From Amycolatopsis endophytica (GTDB lineage Bacteria > Actinomycetota > Actinomycetes > Mycobacteriales > Pseudonocardiaceae), in the NCBI RefSeq assembly GCF_013410405.1, contig NZ_JACCFK010000001.1, positions 4,588,001 through 4,652,000 on the forward strand: DNA of 64,000 nucleotides, given 5' to 3'. Positions 53,089-61,970 of the stretch are shown here, one piece after another. Position 1 is the first letter of the stretch; each line of letters opens with the position of its first letter. The position numbers were made by a program, and so were the translations under genes. The notes beneath the pieces were generated by a model that made no database searches, had not been told where the DNA came from, and saw nothing but the letters and a program-made list of their open reading frames with translations.

Positions 53089-53730
53089 TCACAGCGCGCG
53101 GGCGAGCAGCATCGTTCCCATCGCCAGCATGGTCGCCGCGACCAGGGCGTCCAGCACGCGCCATGCCCCCGGACGGGACAGCACCCCACTGAGCAGGCGC
53201 GCGCCGTAGCCGAGACTCGTGAACCAGGCGAGGCTCGCGGCCATCGCGCCGAGCCCGAAGACCCACCGCAGACCGCCGCGCTCGGCCGCGACCGAACCGA
53301 CCAGCAGGACGGTGTCCAGGTACACGTGCGGGTTCAGCCAGGTCATCGCCAGGCAGGTGAGCACGGCCGTGCCGGGCGAAGCGGCCGTGGAACCCGCCGT
53401 TGTCAGCCCGTGGCCCACCGGCCGGAGCGCGCGCCGCCCGGCGAGAACGCCGTAGCAGATCAGGAAACCGCCACCGGCCAGGCCCACCACGGTGAGGGCG
53501 GCGGGCCAGGCGGTGACCGCCGCGCCCAGCCCGGCCACGCCGAGTGCGATGAGCACCGCGTCCGAGGCGGCGCAGATGACGATGACGGCGGCGACGGCGT
53601 GCCTTCGCGCGCCCTGGCGCAGGACGAACGCGTTCTGCGCGCCGATGGCGACGATGAGCGACAACCCGGTGCCGAACCCGGCCAGACCGGCCGAAAGGAC
53701 GTTCACGACCTCCACGGTAAGCAGCGGCAT
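53089..53730 (-). CDS. lysE: LysE/ArgO-type amino-acid exporter
   Basis: 213-residue membrane protein with six hydrophobic helices. The LysE-family motif GAQNAFVLRQG (about 30-40) and TWLNPHVYLDTV in the middle are strong marks of the LysE/ArgO group exporting Lys and Arg. It is divergent from a LysG/ArgP regulator gene with only 45 bases between the two starts, the classical lysE-lysG layout. Confidence 0.92.
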   Translation of the reverse strand: MPLLTVEVVNVLSAGLAGFGTGLSLIVAIGAQNAFVLRQGARRHAVAAVIVICAASDAVLIALGVAGLGAAVTAWPAALTVVGLAGGGFLICYGVLAGRRALRPVGHGLTTAGSTAASPGTAVLTCLAMTWLNPHVYLDTVLLVGSVAAERGGLRWVFGLGAMAASLAWFTSLGYGARLLSGVLSRPGAWRVLDALVAATMLAMGTMLLARAL

Positions 53731-53775
53731 TTGTCCAGAACAGCTAAAGATTTTTACGTATCATTAGCGCTCGTG
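53731..53775. promoter_or_regulatory. Divergent lysE-lysG promoter
   Basis: The AT-rich 45-base gap (AAAGATTTTTACGTATCATTA) between the exporter and its regulator must contain both promoters and the LysG binding site. The drop in GC relative to the surroundings is visible; exact elements cannot be resolved. Confidence 0.55.
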
Positions 53776-54675
53776 ATGACCGAGTTGCCCGTCGACCAGG
53801 TGCGCACGCTGCTCGCGGTCGTCGACGAGGGCACCTTCGACGCCGCGGCCGCGGCCCTGCACGTGACACCTTCGGCGGTCAGCCAGCGGATCAAGACCCT
53901 CGAACAGCGGATCGGCCGCGTGCTGCTGATGCGCACCAAACCGGTTCGCCCGACCGCCTCCGGCCAGGTCGTCGTGCGGTTCGCGCGCCAGCTGGCCGCT
54001 CTGGACCAGGACGCGCAGCGCGAACTGGGGATCACCGGCGAGTCCGGTCCGGCGCGGCTGTCCATCGCGGTCAACGCCGATTCGCTGGCCACCTGGTTCC
54101 TGCCCGCCCTGACGCGGGTGCCGCGGATGTCCGAGGTGTGCTTCGAGCTGTACCGCGAGGACGAGACGCAGACCGCTGAACTGCTGCGCGAAGGGCGGGT
54201 GATGGCCGCGGTGACCTCGTCGCCTGCCGCGGTCACCGGCTGCCTCGTGCGCCCGCTGGGGCTCGCGCGCTACCTGCCCGCGGCGAGCCCGGACTTCGTC
54301 GACCGCCACCGGACCGGGCCGCTCCGGCGGTGGCTGCCCGGCGCGCCGGTGATCGTCTTCGACCAGCACGACGAACTGCAGGACCGCTTCGTGCGATCAC
54401 TGGCCCGCGCGGACGCCGCCCGCCACCGCCACTCTGTCCCGACGTCGGAAGGTTTCCGCGACGCCGTGGCGGCCGGCCTCGGCTGGGGGCTGGTGCCGGA
54501 ACCGCAGGCGCGGCCGCTCCTGGAGTCCGGCGCCCTCGTCGAACTCGACCCGGGACGGCACTGGGACGTGCCGTTGTACTGGCAGCAGTGGAAACTGGAC
54601 GTGCGGGCCCTCTCGCTCGTCGCGGACACGATCACCTCCGCGGCCGCGGAGGCGCTGCACCCTTTGCCGTCCTGA
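53776..54675 (+). CDS. lysG: LysR-type regulator, LysG/ArgP family
   Basis: 299-residue activator expected to induce the divergent exporter in response to basic amino acids. The winged helix-turn-helix is in FDAAAAALHVTPSAVSQRIK (about 20-39), followed by the effector-binding domain with AVTSSPAAVTGC and SEGFRDAVAAGLGWGLVP. ATG 53776 is favoured; GTG 53773 is adjacent. Confidence 0.9.
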   Translation: MTELPVDQVRTLLAVVDEGTFDAAAAALHVTPSAVSQRIKTLEQRIGRVLLMRTKPVRPTASGQVVVRFARQLAALDQDAQRELGITGESGPARLSIAVNADSLATWFLPALTRVPRMSEVCFELYREDETQTAELLREGRVMAAVTSSPAAVTGCLVRPLGLARYLPAASPDFVDRHRTGPLRRWLPGAPVIVFDQHDELQDRFVRSLARADAARHRHSVPTSEGFRDAVAAGLGWGLVPEPQARPLLESGALVELDPGRHWDVPLYWQQWKLDVRALSLVADTITSAAAEALHPLPS

Positions 54676-54721
54676 ATGGACGATTTGAACGCCACCAATG
54701 CCACGCCGGTGGCGCCGGACG

Positions 54722-55303
54722 CTACGAATGCGGCATGGCGGAACCGGCGTCAGGGGGACGCCAGGCGGGGTCGCGGCCGATGAACGCGATCAGCTGCTCC
54801 TGCGGAGAGGCGTCGCCGGGCACCGGAACCGCCGGGCCGTACTGCCCGCTGTCGCGCAGGAGCGTTTCGATCGGCCGCATGCCCGCGAGGGTGACGGCGC
54901 ACCGTTCCCGGCCGAGGTCGATGTCGCGGCCGAGTGCCGTGGCCAGGTCCCAGGAGTGCATCCAGACATCGGCGGTGTAGAACTGATCGATCGCCTCGTC
55001 CACCGGTTTGTCGCCGGTGTGCGGGTTGCTGAGCACGCGCCCGGCGGGGTCGTCCAGGATGGCCTGGATGTCGGCGACGTGCTGCTTCCAGGCGGCGGCC
55101 GGGTCGGCGTCGACGTCCAGGGCGGGCAACTCGATGCCGGCGCCGGTCAGGAAGCCGCGGGGCCATCCGACGAGGTGCTTCACGACATCGAGGGCCGTCC
55201 ACGCCGGGACCGGGCTGGGCCGCGCCCAGTCGCCGGGTGCGGCGGACTCGACCAGGCCGGTGAACCGGGCCGCGTCGTGCGCGTGCTGCTGGGCGGGCGT
55301 CAC
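54722..55303 (-). CDS. TIGR03086-type metal-binding protein (DinB/mycothiol superfamily)
   Basis: 193-residue helical-bundle protein. WTALDVVKHLVGWPRG and FYTADVWMHSWDLATALG carry the predicted metal-binding His and Asp. It lies one base past the SRPBCC gene on the same strand, making it the third gene of an ArsR-SRPBCC-TIGR03086 operon. Enzymatic activity unknown. Confidence 0.88.
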   Translation of the reverse strand: MTPAQQHAHDAARFTGLVESAAPGDWARPSPVPAWTALDVVKHLVGWPRGFLTGAGIELPALDVDADPAAAWKQHVADIQAILDDPAGRVLSNPHTGDKPVDEAIDQFYTADVWMHSWDLATALGRDIDLGRERCAVTLAGMRPIETLLRDSGQYGPAVPVPGDASPQEQLIAFIGRDPAWRPPDAGSAMPHS

Positions 55304-55304
55304 G

Positions 55305-55793
55305 TCAGATGCCGTTCGCGAGCAGTTCGTCGAGCTTCTCGTAGCCCTCGTTGACCCCGGTGTCCATTCCGCTGGACAGCATCCCGTCGCGGGTCTCGAA
55401 GTCCTTGACCACGCTCAGGGTCGTCAACCGCGTGCGTTCGCCGTCGAGTGCTTCGAAGGTCAGCGTCTCCAGTGCGACCCCGTCCGGCTCGCCGTCGTAG
55501 GTGAAGGTCCACACGATCCGCTCGTCCGGCCGGACTTCGTGGAAGCTGCCGTGGAAGGCGGCGATCTCCTGGCCGCCACGGTCGTTGGCGAACGCCCATT
55601 CGCCGCCGGTGCGGGCGTCCCACCTGGTGATCCTCGTGGTGAGCGAGCGTGGCCCGATCCACTGCGCGTAGAGCGCGGGGTCGACGTGAGCGCGGAACAC
55701 GTGCCCGGGCGGCGCGGCGAACTCACGCACGATTTCGATGGTCGGGACCTTTTCGTCCGCCACGATGCGGGTTTCCTGCTGCGATGCGGTCAT
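55305..55793 (-). CDS. SRPBCC/AHSA1-like START-domain protein
   Basis: 162-residue ligand-binding helix-grip protein with the AHSA1 pattern: REFAAPPGHVFRAHVDPALY, WIGPRSLTTRIT, GGEWAFAND and the C-terminal helix GMDTGVNEGYEKLDELL. These are often encoded after an ArsR regulator, as here. ATG 55793 overlaps the ArsR stop (ATGA). The natural ligand is unknown. Confidence 0.9.
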   Translation of the reverse strand: MTASQQETRIVADEKVPTIEIVREFAAPPGHVFRAHVDPALYAQWIGPRSLTTRITRWDARTGGEWAFANDRGGQEIAAFHGSFHEVRPDERIVWTFTYDGEPDGVALETLTFEALDGERTRLTTLSVVKDFETRDGMLSSGMDTGVNEGYEKLDELLANGI

Positions 55794-56149
55794 GATGCGT
55801 CCTCCTGCGTCTGGTCCTGGTCGGCGGTCAGGTGGGACAGCACGGCGTCCAGGCGCCGGTACCGTTCCTCGGCTGTGCGGCGGTAGCGTTCGATCCACTT
55901 CGTCATCAGGTCGAACACCTCCGCGTCCAGGTGGACGGGCCGCCGCTGGGCCACCTTGGTGCGCGTGACGAGCCCGGCGTCTTCGAGCACTTTCACGTGC
56001 TTGGAAACCGCCTGAAGGCTCATGTCGTACGGTTCGGCCAGCTCGCCCACGGACGCGTCCGCGGCGGCCAGCCGGGCCACCAGATCGCGCCGGGTCGGAT
56101 CGGCCAGCGCCGCGAACACGCGGTTCAGCCGGTCAGTGTCGTCGTCCAC
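55790..56149 (-). CDS. ArsR/SmtB family regulator
   Basis: 119-residue winged-helix repressor. The recognition helix is in YDMSLQAVSKHVKVLEDAGL, and LADPTRRDLVARLA opens the domain. No metal-binding Cys cluster is seen, so it is of the non-metal AHSA1-partner class. Two 16-bp palindromes lie 9 and 56 bases upstream of the start, indicating autoregulation of the three-gene operon. Confidence 0.9.
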   Translation of the reverse strand: MDDDTDRLNRVFAALADPTRRDLVARLAAADASVGELAEPYDMSLQAVSKHVKVLEDAGLVTRTKVAQRRPVHLDAEVFDLMTKWIERYRRTAEERYRRLDAVLSHLTADQDQTQEDAS

Positions 56150-56158
56150 CCTGCTTCC

Positions 56159-56174
56159 TCAACTACTTGATTGA
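56159..56174. promoter_or_regulatory. ArsR operator copy 1 (TCAACTACTTGATTGA)
   Basis: Ten bases before the ArsR start. It has TCAA/TTGA outer arms and matches the second copy in most positions. Confidence 0.6.
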
Positions 56175-56205
56175 GAAGGACCGTAGGCCCCTCGTCGCGG
56201 TGTTG

Positions 56206-56221
56206 TCAACCAGTAGGTTGA
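56206..56221. promoter_or_regulatory. ArsR operator copy 2 (TCAACCAGTAGGTTGA)
   Basis: A perfect TCAACC/GGTTGA palindrome with a 4-base centre, 47 bp from copy 1, next to the 3' end of the helicase gene. Confidence 0.7.
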
Positions 56222-56227
56222 TGACGG

Positions 56228-59200
56228 CTATCCCGCGACGCTCGCCACCGAGAACGCGTCGGCAGGCATCGGACGCTGGAGCCGCCAGGTGATCGCGATC
56301 GGCCGTTCACCCCGGTGCTCCACGTACGACGCGGGACCCAGGCACAGGAACGGCGCCGCCCCCAGATCGTCGGTCTTCGTGTCGCGGACGAAGAGCACCA
56401 CGTGACTGCCCCGGGCGCGGTGGTGCAGGTACCGCTGACCGGTGGGAGAGTCCGGTGCGATGGCGTTCTGCGACTCCCAGTGGAACAACCCGGGGCTGAT
56501 CGCGTAATCGCGGTACATCGTCGTCGGCGAGAAGTCCTTTTCGCTCTTGCGCAGGTTGATCAGCAGCGCGTCGGTGGCGGTGTCCTCGCACCACGCGACG
56601 CCGGACACGTGGTTGCCCGGCACCCGCTTGAGCGTCGCGTAGCCCAGCGCGGCGAGGATCTCCTCGCGGCGGTAGTGGCTGTGGGCGGACAGCGGCACGT
56701 GCTGCAACCCCTCGCCCAGGGAGGCCGGGACGTGCCGGGCGCGGTCCAGTCCGAGCGCGACCAGCTCGGCGATCTCCGCGCAGACGGCCGGATGCCGGCG
56801 CAGGTGCTCCAGGCCCGCGCGGTAGGACGGGAAAGCGCCCCGCTTCGGCCACACCGTGAACAGCAGCATCCGCGCCAGCCGCTGCTGCCGCTCGCTGAGT
56901 TCCTCGTAGTCCGGGCCGTCCGCGGCCACCAGCCGCCGGTACACCTCGGCCCGCTCCGGATCGTCGACGTGCGTGAACGCCGCCATTCGCCGCAGCAGCG
57001 GACCTTCGTCCGGGCCGGCGGCTGGAGCGGGCAGCCCCGCGTCCCGCCGCAACCCGGTCCACGAACCGCCGCCGCGGTAGACCTCGACCAGTTCGCGATC
57101 GGCCGCGTCCAGGTACGCGGCCAGCGCCAGATCCCCGTGCGAGCGCAGATCGGCGGCCAGCTGAGTCCGGGTGAAGCGCAGCTGGGTGCGGACGTTGTCG
57201 AGCACGATCCGCTGCGCCACCCGGTCCAGCACCACCTGGGAACCGGCGGGCAGGAACGGAAAACCCTGCTCGATCTGCCGCTGCAACCCGCGGCGGCTCG
57301 CCCCGGTCAGTGCTCGGTACCGCGTGTCGAACCGGAACTCCTTGCGGTGCCTGCCGATGAAGTCCAGCACGGTCAGCACGGCCTTGCCCGGGGCGCGGCG
57401 CAGACCACGGCCGAGCTGCTGCAGGAACACCGTCGCACTGTCGGTGGGACGCAGGAACAGCACGGTGTCGACCTCGGGGATGTCCAGGCCCTCGTTGAAC
57501 AGGTCGACCGCGAACAACGCGGTGACGTCACGGGCCCGCAGCGCCGCGATGGCGCGCTCGCGCTCTCCCGCTGAGCTGTTGCCGGACACCGCCAGCGCGT
57601 TGATCCCGGCCTCCCGGAACACTCGCGCCATGTACTCGGCGTGCGCGATGCTCACGCAGAACCCGAGTGCACGCATGGCGCCCACATCGGTCACTTTGTC
57701 CCGCAGTTCTTTCAGGACCCGGGCCGCTCGCGCGTCATTGCCGGTGTAGAGGCGTTCCAGGCCCGTGACGTCGTACCGGCCACGCTTCCACTCCACACCG
57801 GCCAGATCGATCCCGTCCGCGACGCCGAAGTAGTGGAAGGGGATCAGCAGGTCGGCCGAGAGGGCTTCCCACAGGGGCAGTTCGAACGCCGTCCGCCCGC
57901 CGAACATCTCCCGCACGTCACCACCGGTGCTGCGCTCGGGTGTCGCGGTCAGGCCGAGCAGTTCCCTGGGCCGCAGGTGGTTGAGCAACCGCTGGTAGGT
58001 CGCCGCCTCGGCGTGGTGGAACTCGTCGACCACGACGACGTCGAAGTGCTCCGGCGGCAGCTTGTCGATCCCGTGCGCGTGCAGGCCCTGGATGCTGGCG
58101 AACACGTGACGCCACCGCTCCGGCCGCGCACCACCGACGTAGGTCTCGCCGAACGTCTCATCGATCAGCGTCTCGCGGTAGACGCGCAGCGCCTGCTGCA
58201 GGATCTCCTTGCGGTGCGCGACGAACAGCAGGGTCGGATCGCCGTTCCCGCGCAGCTGCCGGTAGTCCAGGGCAGCGATCACTGTCTTGCCGGTGCCGGT
58301 CGCGGCCACCACGAGGTTGCGGTGGCGGTCGTGGACCTGGCGCTCCGAATCGAGCGCCTCGAGGATTTCCTGCTGGTGCGGCAGCGGCCGGACCTCCAGC
58401 CCGGCGAGGCTGATCGCGGCCGGTGCGGCGCCACGGCGCCCGGCCTGGCGGAGTGCGTCGTCGAAGCGGTCGGCGTCGGTGTCCGGGTCGTAGGGGACGA
58501 AGGCGCTGGACTCCCAGTACGTGTCGAAGGTGGCCTCGAACTTGCGCAGCAGGTCGGGAGTGGCGACGCCGGAGAGCCGGACGTTCCACTCCAGGCCTTC
58601 GACCAGCGCCGAACGGGACAGGTTCGAACTGCCCACGAAGGCCGTGTCGTAGCCGGAGTTCCGGCGGAACAGCCACGCCTTGGCGTGCAGCCGGGTCGAC
58701 TGGGTTTCGTAGCTGACCCGGACGTCGGCGCCGAACTGCCGTACCAGCCGGTCGATCGCGGGACGCTCGGTCGCCCCGACGTACGTCGTGGTCAGCACGC
58801 GGAACGGGACGCCACGGTCCCGCAGGTCGAGCAGGACCTCCTCGAGCAGGCGGAGCCCGGGCCAGCGGATGAACGCGCACAGCAGGTCGACCCGGTCCGC
58901 GCTGGCGAGTTCGGCACGCAGCTCGGCGGACAGGCTGGGCTCCTCCTTGGCGTTGGTGAGCAGCGCCGCCTGGGAGAGCGGGGTGACGGGCCGGATGTGC
59001 TTGCGGGCGCCGGTGCCGCTGACCTCGCTCAACGCGATGAGCTGCTGGACCGTGCCGGTGAGCCGGTCGTCCTCGGCGGCCAGCTGACCCAGCACCCGGT
59101 TGACCAGCTCCACCCGCCGGGCGCCGTCGGACTCGCCGGCGATCACCCGGCGCACGGCCTCGGCCACGTGACGGGCGATCACCTCCGGAGCGTCCGCCTC

Positions 59201-59317
59201 GTCGACGATGCCGAACTCCGGGTGCAGCCGCTCGCGCACCGCGTCGAGCGCCCGGTCCAGACGATGCGTCCGGACGGCTTCGTACACCCCGTCGGCCAGC
59301 GGCTCCATGGTGATCAC
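56228..59317 (-). CDS. PLD nuclease-DEAD/DEAH helicase-DUF3427 fusion
   Basis: 1029-residue multidomain protein. A phospholipase-D-like nuclease domain comes first (about 110-280), with one HxK motif in LHAKAWLFRR and the GSSNLSRSAL Asn/Ser partner. A superfamily 2 helicase follows (about 310-720) with Walker A ATGTGKTVIA, VVVDEFHHAEA as the DEAH-like box, LTATPER and QQLGRGLRR. A C-terminal DUF3427 nuclease-like region (from about 740) ends with GYATLKRVPGNHVSGV. Likely DNA translocation plus cleavage; a defence role is possible, as for related fusions. ATG 59308 is an alternative start. Single gene. Confidence 0.9.
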   Translation of the reverse strand: MITMEPLADGVYEAVRTHRLDRALDAVRERLHPEFGIVDEADAPEVIARHVAEAVRRVIAGESDGARRVELVNRVLGQLAAEDDRLTGTVQQLIALSEVSGTGARKHIRPVTPLSQAALLTNAKEEPSLSAELRAELASADRVDLLCAFIRWPGLRLLEEVLLDLRDRGVPFRVLTTTYVGATERPAIDRLVRQFGADVRVSYETQSTRLHAKAWLFRRNSGYDTAFVGSSNLSRSALVEGLEWNVRLSGVATPDLLRKFEATFDTYWESSAFVPYDPDTDADRFDDALRQAGRRGAAPAAISLAGLEVRPLPHQQEILEALDSERQVHDRHRNLVVAATGTGKTVIAALDYRQLRGNGDPTLLFVAHRKEILQQALRVYRETLIDETFGETYVGGARPERWRHVFASIQGLHAHGIDKLPPEHFDVVVVDEFHHAEAATYQRLLNHLRPRELLGLTATPERSTGGDVREMFGGRTAFELPLWEALSADLLIPFHYFGVADGIDLAGVEWKRGRYDVTGLERLYTGNDARAARVLKELRDKVTDVGAMRALGFCVSIAHAEYMARVFREAGINALAVSGNSSAGERERAIAALRARDVTALFAVDLFNEGLDIPEVDTVLFLRPTDSATVFLQQLGRGLRRAPGKAVLTVLDFIGRHRKEFRFDTRYRALTGASRRGLQRQIEQGFPFLPAGSQVVLDRVAQRIVLDNVRTQLRFTRTQLAADLRSHGDLALAAYLDAADRELVEVYRGGGSWTGLRRDAGLPAPAAGPDEGPLLRRMAAFTHVDDPERAEVYRRLVAADGPDYEELSERQQRLARMLLFTVWPKRGAFPSYRAGLEHLRRHPAVCAEIAELVALGLDRARHVPASLGEGLQHVPLSAHSHYRREEILAALGYATLKRVPGNHVSGVAWCEDTATDALLINLRKSEKDFSPTTMYRDYAISPGLFHWESQNAIAPDSPTGQRYLHHRARGSHVVLFVRDTKTDDLGAAPFLCLGPASYVEHRGERPIAITWRLQRPMPADAFSVASVAG

Positions 59318-59345
59318 TCTGCCACGGGCCGGCGGCGCGAGGGGG

Positions 59346-60539
59346 TCACTCGGCGAAGATGACCGTGTCGCTCAATGCCTTCGAGGTGTCCAGTTCCATG
59401 CCGAGCCCCGGCGACTCCGGCACGCCCAGCTCACCCCGCACCGGGTTCACCGGTGTCCGCAGGAACAGCTGGTGCACCCGGTTCCACTTCACCAGATCCT
59501 CCTGGTACGGCGTGTGCACCGGCGACTGGGTCAGCGAGAAGTGCAGCGTCGCCGCGGCGGAGTGCCCGTGGGGGATCGTGATCAGGTCGTGCGCGGTCGC
59601 GTGGGCGGCGATCTTGAGGGTTTCCGACAGGCCGCCGCACCAGTAGATGTCGGGCTGGAGCACATCCAGGGCGCCCGCGTCGACGAACCGGCGCAAACCC
59701 CATCGCGTGTACTCGTGCTCGGCGCCCGCCAGCGGGATGGTCAACCGCGACCGCAGCAGCGCGTAGCTGTCGATCCGGTCGGGCATCGCGCATTCTTCCA
59801 GCCAGCGCGGCCGGTACTCGCCGATCCGCGACGCCAGCTCGGTCACGTACGTGACGTCCATCGACTGCCAGCAGTCGAACATGATGTCGTAGTCGTCGCC
59901 GACCGCCTCGCGCACCGTGCGCACCAGTTCGACGTTGCGCCGCAAGCCTTCGTGACCGCTCGCGGGCCCGAAGCGGAAGAACCACTTCTGCGCCCGGTAG
60001 CCGAGTTCCTTGAACTCCTTCGCCCGCGCGTGCACCAGCGCCGGGTCGGTCACCGAAAACCCCAGCATCGAGGCGTACGCCGGCACGGACCCGCGCGTCG
60101 GACCGCCCAGCAGGCGGAACACCGGCTGCCCCAGCCATTTCCCGCGCAGGTCCCACAGCGCGCAGTCGACGGCGCTGATCGCCAGCATCGTGTTCCCGGC
60201 CCGGCCGTGCACCTGGCTGCGGTGCATCTGGTCCCACAGCTTCTCGCCTGCGACCGGGTCCGCGCCGACGAGCAGGCGCCGCAGGTCCTTCGCGACCACG
60301 TACGCCACCTGCTCGGGCACCGGCCCGCCCCGGCCCACGAGACCGTCATCGGTCTCGATCTCCACGAAGTGCGACACGAGACGGAACCCGTCCGGGGTCT
60401 GCACACCGCCCTCGTGGTCGTCGACGTCCCGGTACTCGGGGTAGACGTCGAGCGGCCGCACCAGCCGCTCCTCCCACAGGTCGCCGTCGGTGGGCAGCAC
60501 ACCCTCCAGACGGCGCAGCCGGACCTCAGCGATGCGCAT
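59346..60539 (-). CDS. Enolase-superfamily sugar-acid dehydratase (mandelate racemase group)
   Basis: 397-residue dehydratase, probably of a sugar acid such as L-rhamnonate. The C-terminal barrel has Mg ligands in MFDCWQS, WLEECAMP and AGAEHEYTRWG, and a His in PHGHSAAA. The N-terminal capping domain precedes. Its start lies inside the MFS gene (overlap 14 bases), so transporter and enzyme form one operon under the divergent LacI. The exact substrate cannot be read from sequence. Confidence 0.88.
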   Translation of the reverse strand: MRIAEVRLRRLEGVLPTDGDLWEERLVRPLDVYPEYRDVDDHEGGVQTPDGFRLVSHFVEIETDDGLVGRGGPVPEQVAYVVAKDLRRLLVGADPVAGEKLWDQMHRSQVHGRAGNTMLAISAVDCALWDLRGKWLGQPVFRLLGGPTRGSVPAYASMLGFSVTDPALVHARAKEFKELGYRAQKWFFRFGPASGHEGLRRNVELVRTVREAVGDDYDIMFDCWQSMDVTYVTELASRIGEYRPRWLEECAMPDRIDSYALLRSRLTIPLAGAEHEYTRWGLRRFVDAGALDVLQPDIYWCGGLSETLKIAAHATAHDLITIPHGHSAAATLHFSLTQSPVHTPYQEDLVKWNRVHQLFLRTPVNPVRGELGVPESPGLGMELDTSKALSDTVIFAE

Positions 60540-61863
60540 CCAGGTTCCCCTCCACGGCGGCCGCGGTGACCCGGCGTTCCGCCGAACCCCACAGCCGCAC
60601 GATGACGGTCAGCACGACGATCGCGAGCACCCCCATCAACGCCAGCCACAGCAGACCGCCGTTGAAGTCACCGGTGCGGTCCCTGATCACGCCGATCACC
60701 GCCGGATTGACCACACTGGACAGATTGCCCAGCGCGTTGATGAGCGCGATGCTCCCGGCCGCGGCGGTTCCGGCCAGCAGCGCCGTGGGCAGCCCCCAGA
60801 ACCCGGGCAGCACCCCGAACACGCCGAAACTGGCCAGGCACAGGGCGATCAGCTTCACCACCGGCTGGTCGATCAGCGCCGCCGCGCTCAACCCGGCCAC
60901 CGAGATCACCAGCGCCAGGTACAACGCCGCGCTCCGCCGCCCAGGGCGGTCGGCCAGCCGTCCGATGAGGAGCATCCCGGCCAGGCCGAACGCGTAGGGG
61001 ACCGCCGCGACGAACGTGGTCGCCGTGTCGCTCATCCCGAACGGCTTGAGGATCTGCGGCAGGAACGTGCTGACCGCGCCGTTGAGGTTGGTCAGGCAGT
61101 AGTAGCAGAGCGCGAACACCAGGACCTTGGGGCTCAGCAACGACTTCCACAGGCTGTGCTTGCCCGGCGCGACGGCCTCCCGCGCGAGTCGTTCCCGCTC
61201 CAGGGTTCCGGTGAGCCACGACTTCTCCTGCGTGGTCAGGAACTTCGCGTCCTCGATGCGCCGCGGCAGCAGAAACGGGACGGCGAGCCCGAGCAGGATC
61301 GCGGGCACCGCCTCGATGACGTACATCCACTGCCAGCCGTGCAGGCCCAGCCACCCGTCGAGGTTGAGCAGCAGCCCGGACAGCGGTGTGCCGATCACCA
61401 GCGCGATCGGGATGCCCGCGGTGAACCCGGCCAGGATCTTGCCGCGGTGGCCCGCCGGGAACCACTGGGTGAGGAAGAAGATCACGCCGGGGAAGAACCC
61501 GGCCTCGGCCGCGCCGAGCAGCGCGCGGGCGACGTAGAGGGACTCGGCGTTCCAGACCAGCGCGTGCAGGCCGGAGATGACGCCCCAGGTGATCATGATC
61601 CGGGTGATCCACAGCGGCGCGCCGAAGCGCTGCAGCGCCAGATTCGAGGGCACCTCCAGCAGCACGTACGGCACGAAGAAGACGCTCGCCGCGACCCCGA
61701 ACGCCGCGGCGCTCAGGCCCAGGTCGGCGTTCATGGTCAGCGCGGCCACGCCCAAATTGGCGCGGTCCAGTATCGCGATCAGGTACCCCGCGACCAGCAC
61801 GGGCAGCAGGCGGAAGCTCAGCTTCCGCATCACGGCGCTCGGCATCGCAGCAGTCTGGGTCAA
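60526..61863 (-). CDS. MFS transporter, anion:cation symporter family
   Basis: 445-residue permease with 12 hydrophobic helices, of the ACS group that imports sugar acids (tartrate, galactarate or glucarate relatives). Marks include YLIAILDRANLGVAAL, RALLGAAEAGFFPGVIFFLT and the FPAGHRGKI loop. The start is TTG 61863, supported by GGAGG five to ten bases upstream; ATG 61845 is an alternative. Paired with the dehydratase, so import and first step of sugar-acid use are co-regulated. Confidence 0.92.
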   Translation of the reverse strand: MTQTAAMPSAVMRKLSFRLLPVLVAGYLIAILDRANLGVAALTMNADLGLSAAAFGVAASVFFVPYVLLEVPSNLALQRFGAPLWITRIMITWGVISGLHALVWNAESLYVARALLGAAEAGFFPGVIFFLTQWFPAGHRGKILAGFTAGIPIALVIGTPLSGLLLNLDGWLGLHGWQWMYVIEAVPAILLGLAVPFLLPRRIEDAKFLTTQEKSWLTGTLERERLAREAVAPGKHSLWKSLLSPKVLVFALCYYCLTNLNGAVSTFLPQILKPFGMSDTATTFVAAVPYAFGLAGMLLIGRLADRPGRRSAALYLALVISVAGLSAAALIDQPVVKLIALCLASFGVFGVLPGFWGLPTALLAGTAAAGSIALINALGNLSSVVNPAVIGVIRDRTGDFNGGLLWLALMGVLAIVVLTVIVRLWGSAERRVTAAAVEGNLDAHR

Positions 61864-61889
61864 GGTGCCCTCCGTTGGACCGGACAGTG

Positions 61890-61906
61890 TCCGTAAACGT
61901 TTCCGG
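61890..61906. promoter_or_regulatory. LacI operator copy 1 (TCCGTAAACGTTTCCGG)
   Basis: A 17-bp near-palindrome centred on AAACGTTT, the typical LacI/GalR core, next to the transporter start. It is the exact reverse complement of copy 2. Confidence 0.85.
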
Positions 61907-61927
61907 ACACGCTGGGCCGGAACGGTA

Positions 61928-61944
61928 CCGGAAACGTTTACGGA
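61928..61944. promoter_or_regulatory. LacI operator copy 2 (CCGGAAACGTTTACGGA)
   Basis: Mirror image of copy 1, with centres 38 bp apart, positioned before the LacI gene. The pair likely lets one repressor control both divergent promoters. Confidence 0.85.
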
Positions 61945-61970
61945 TCGTCAACGCCCGCTATCATCACCCT

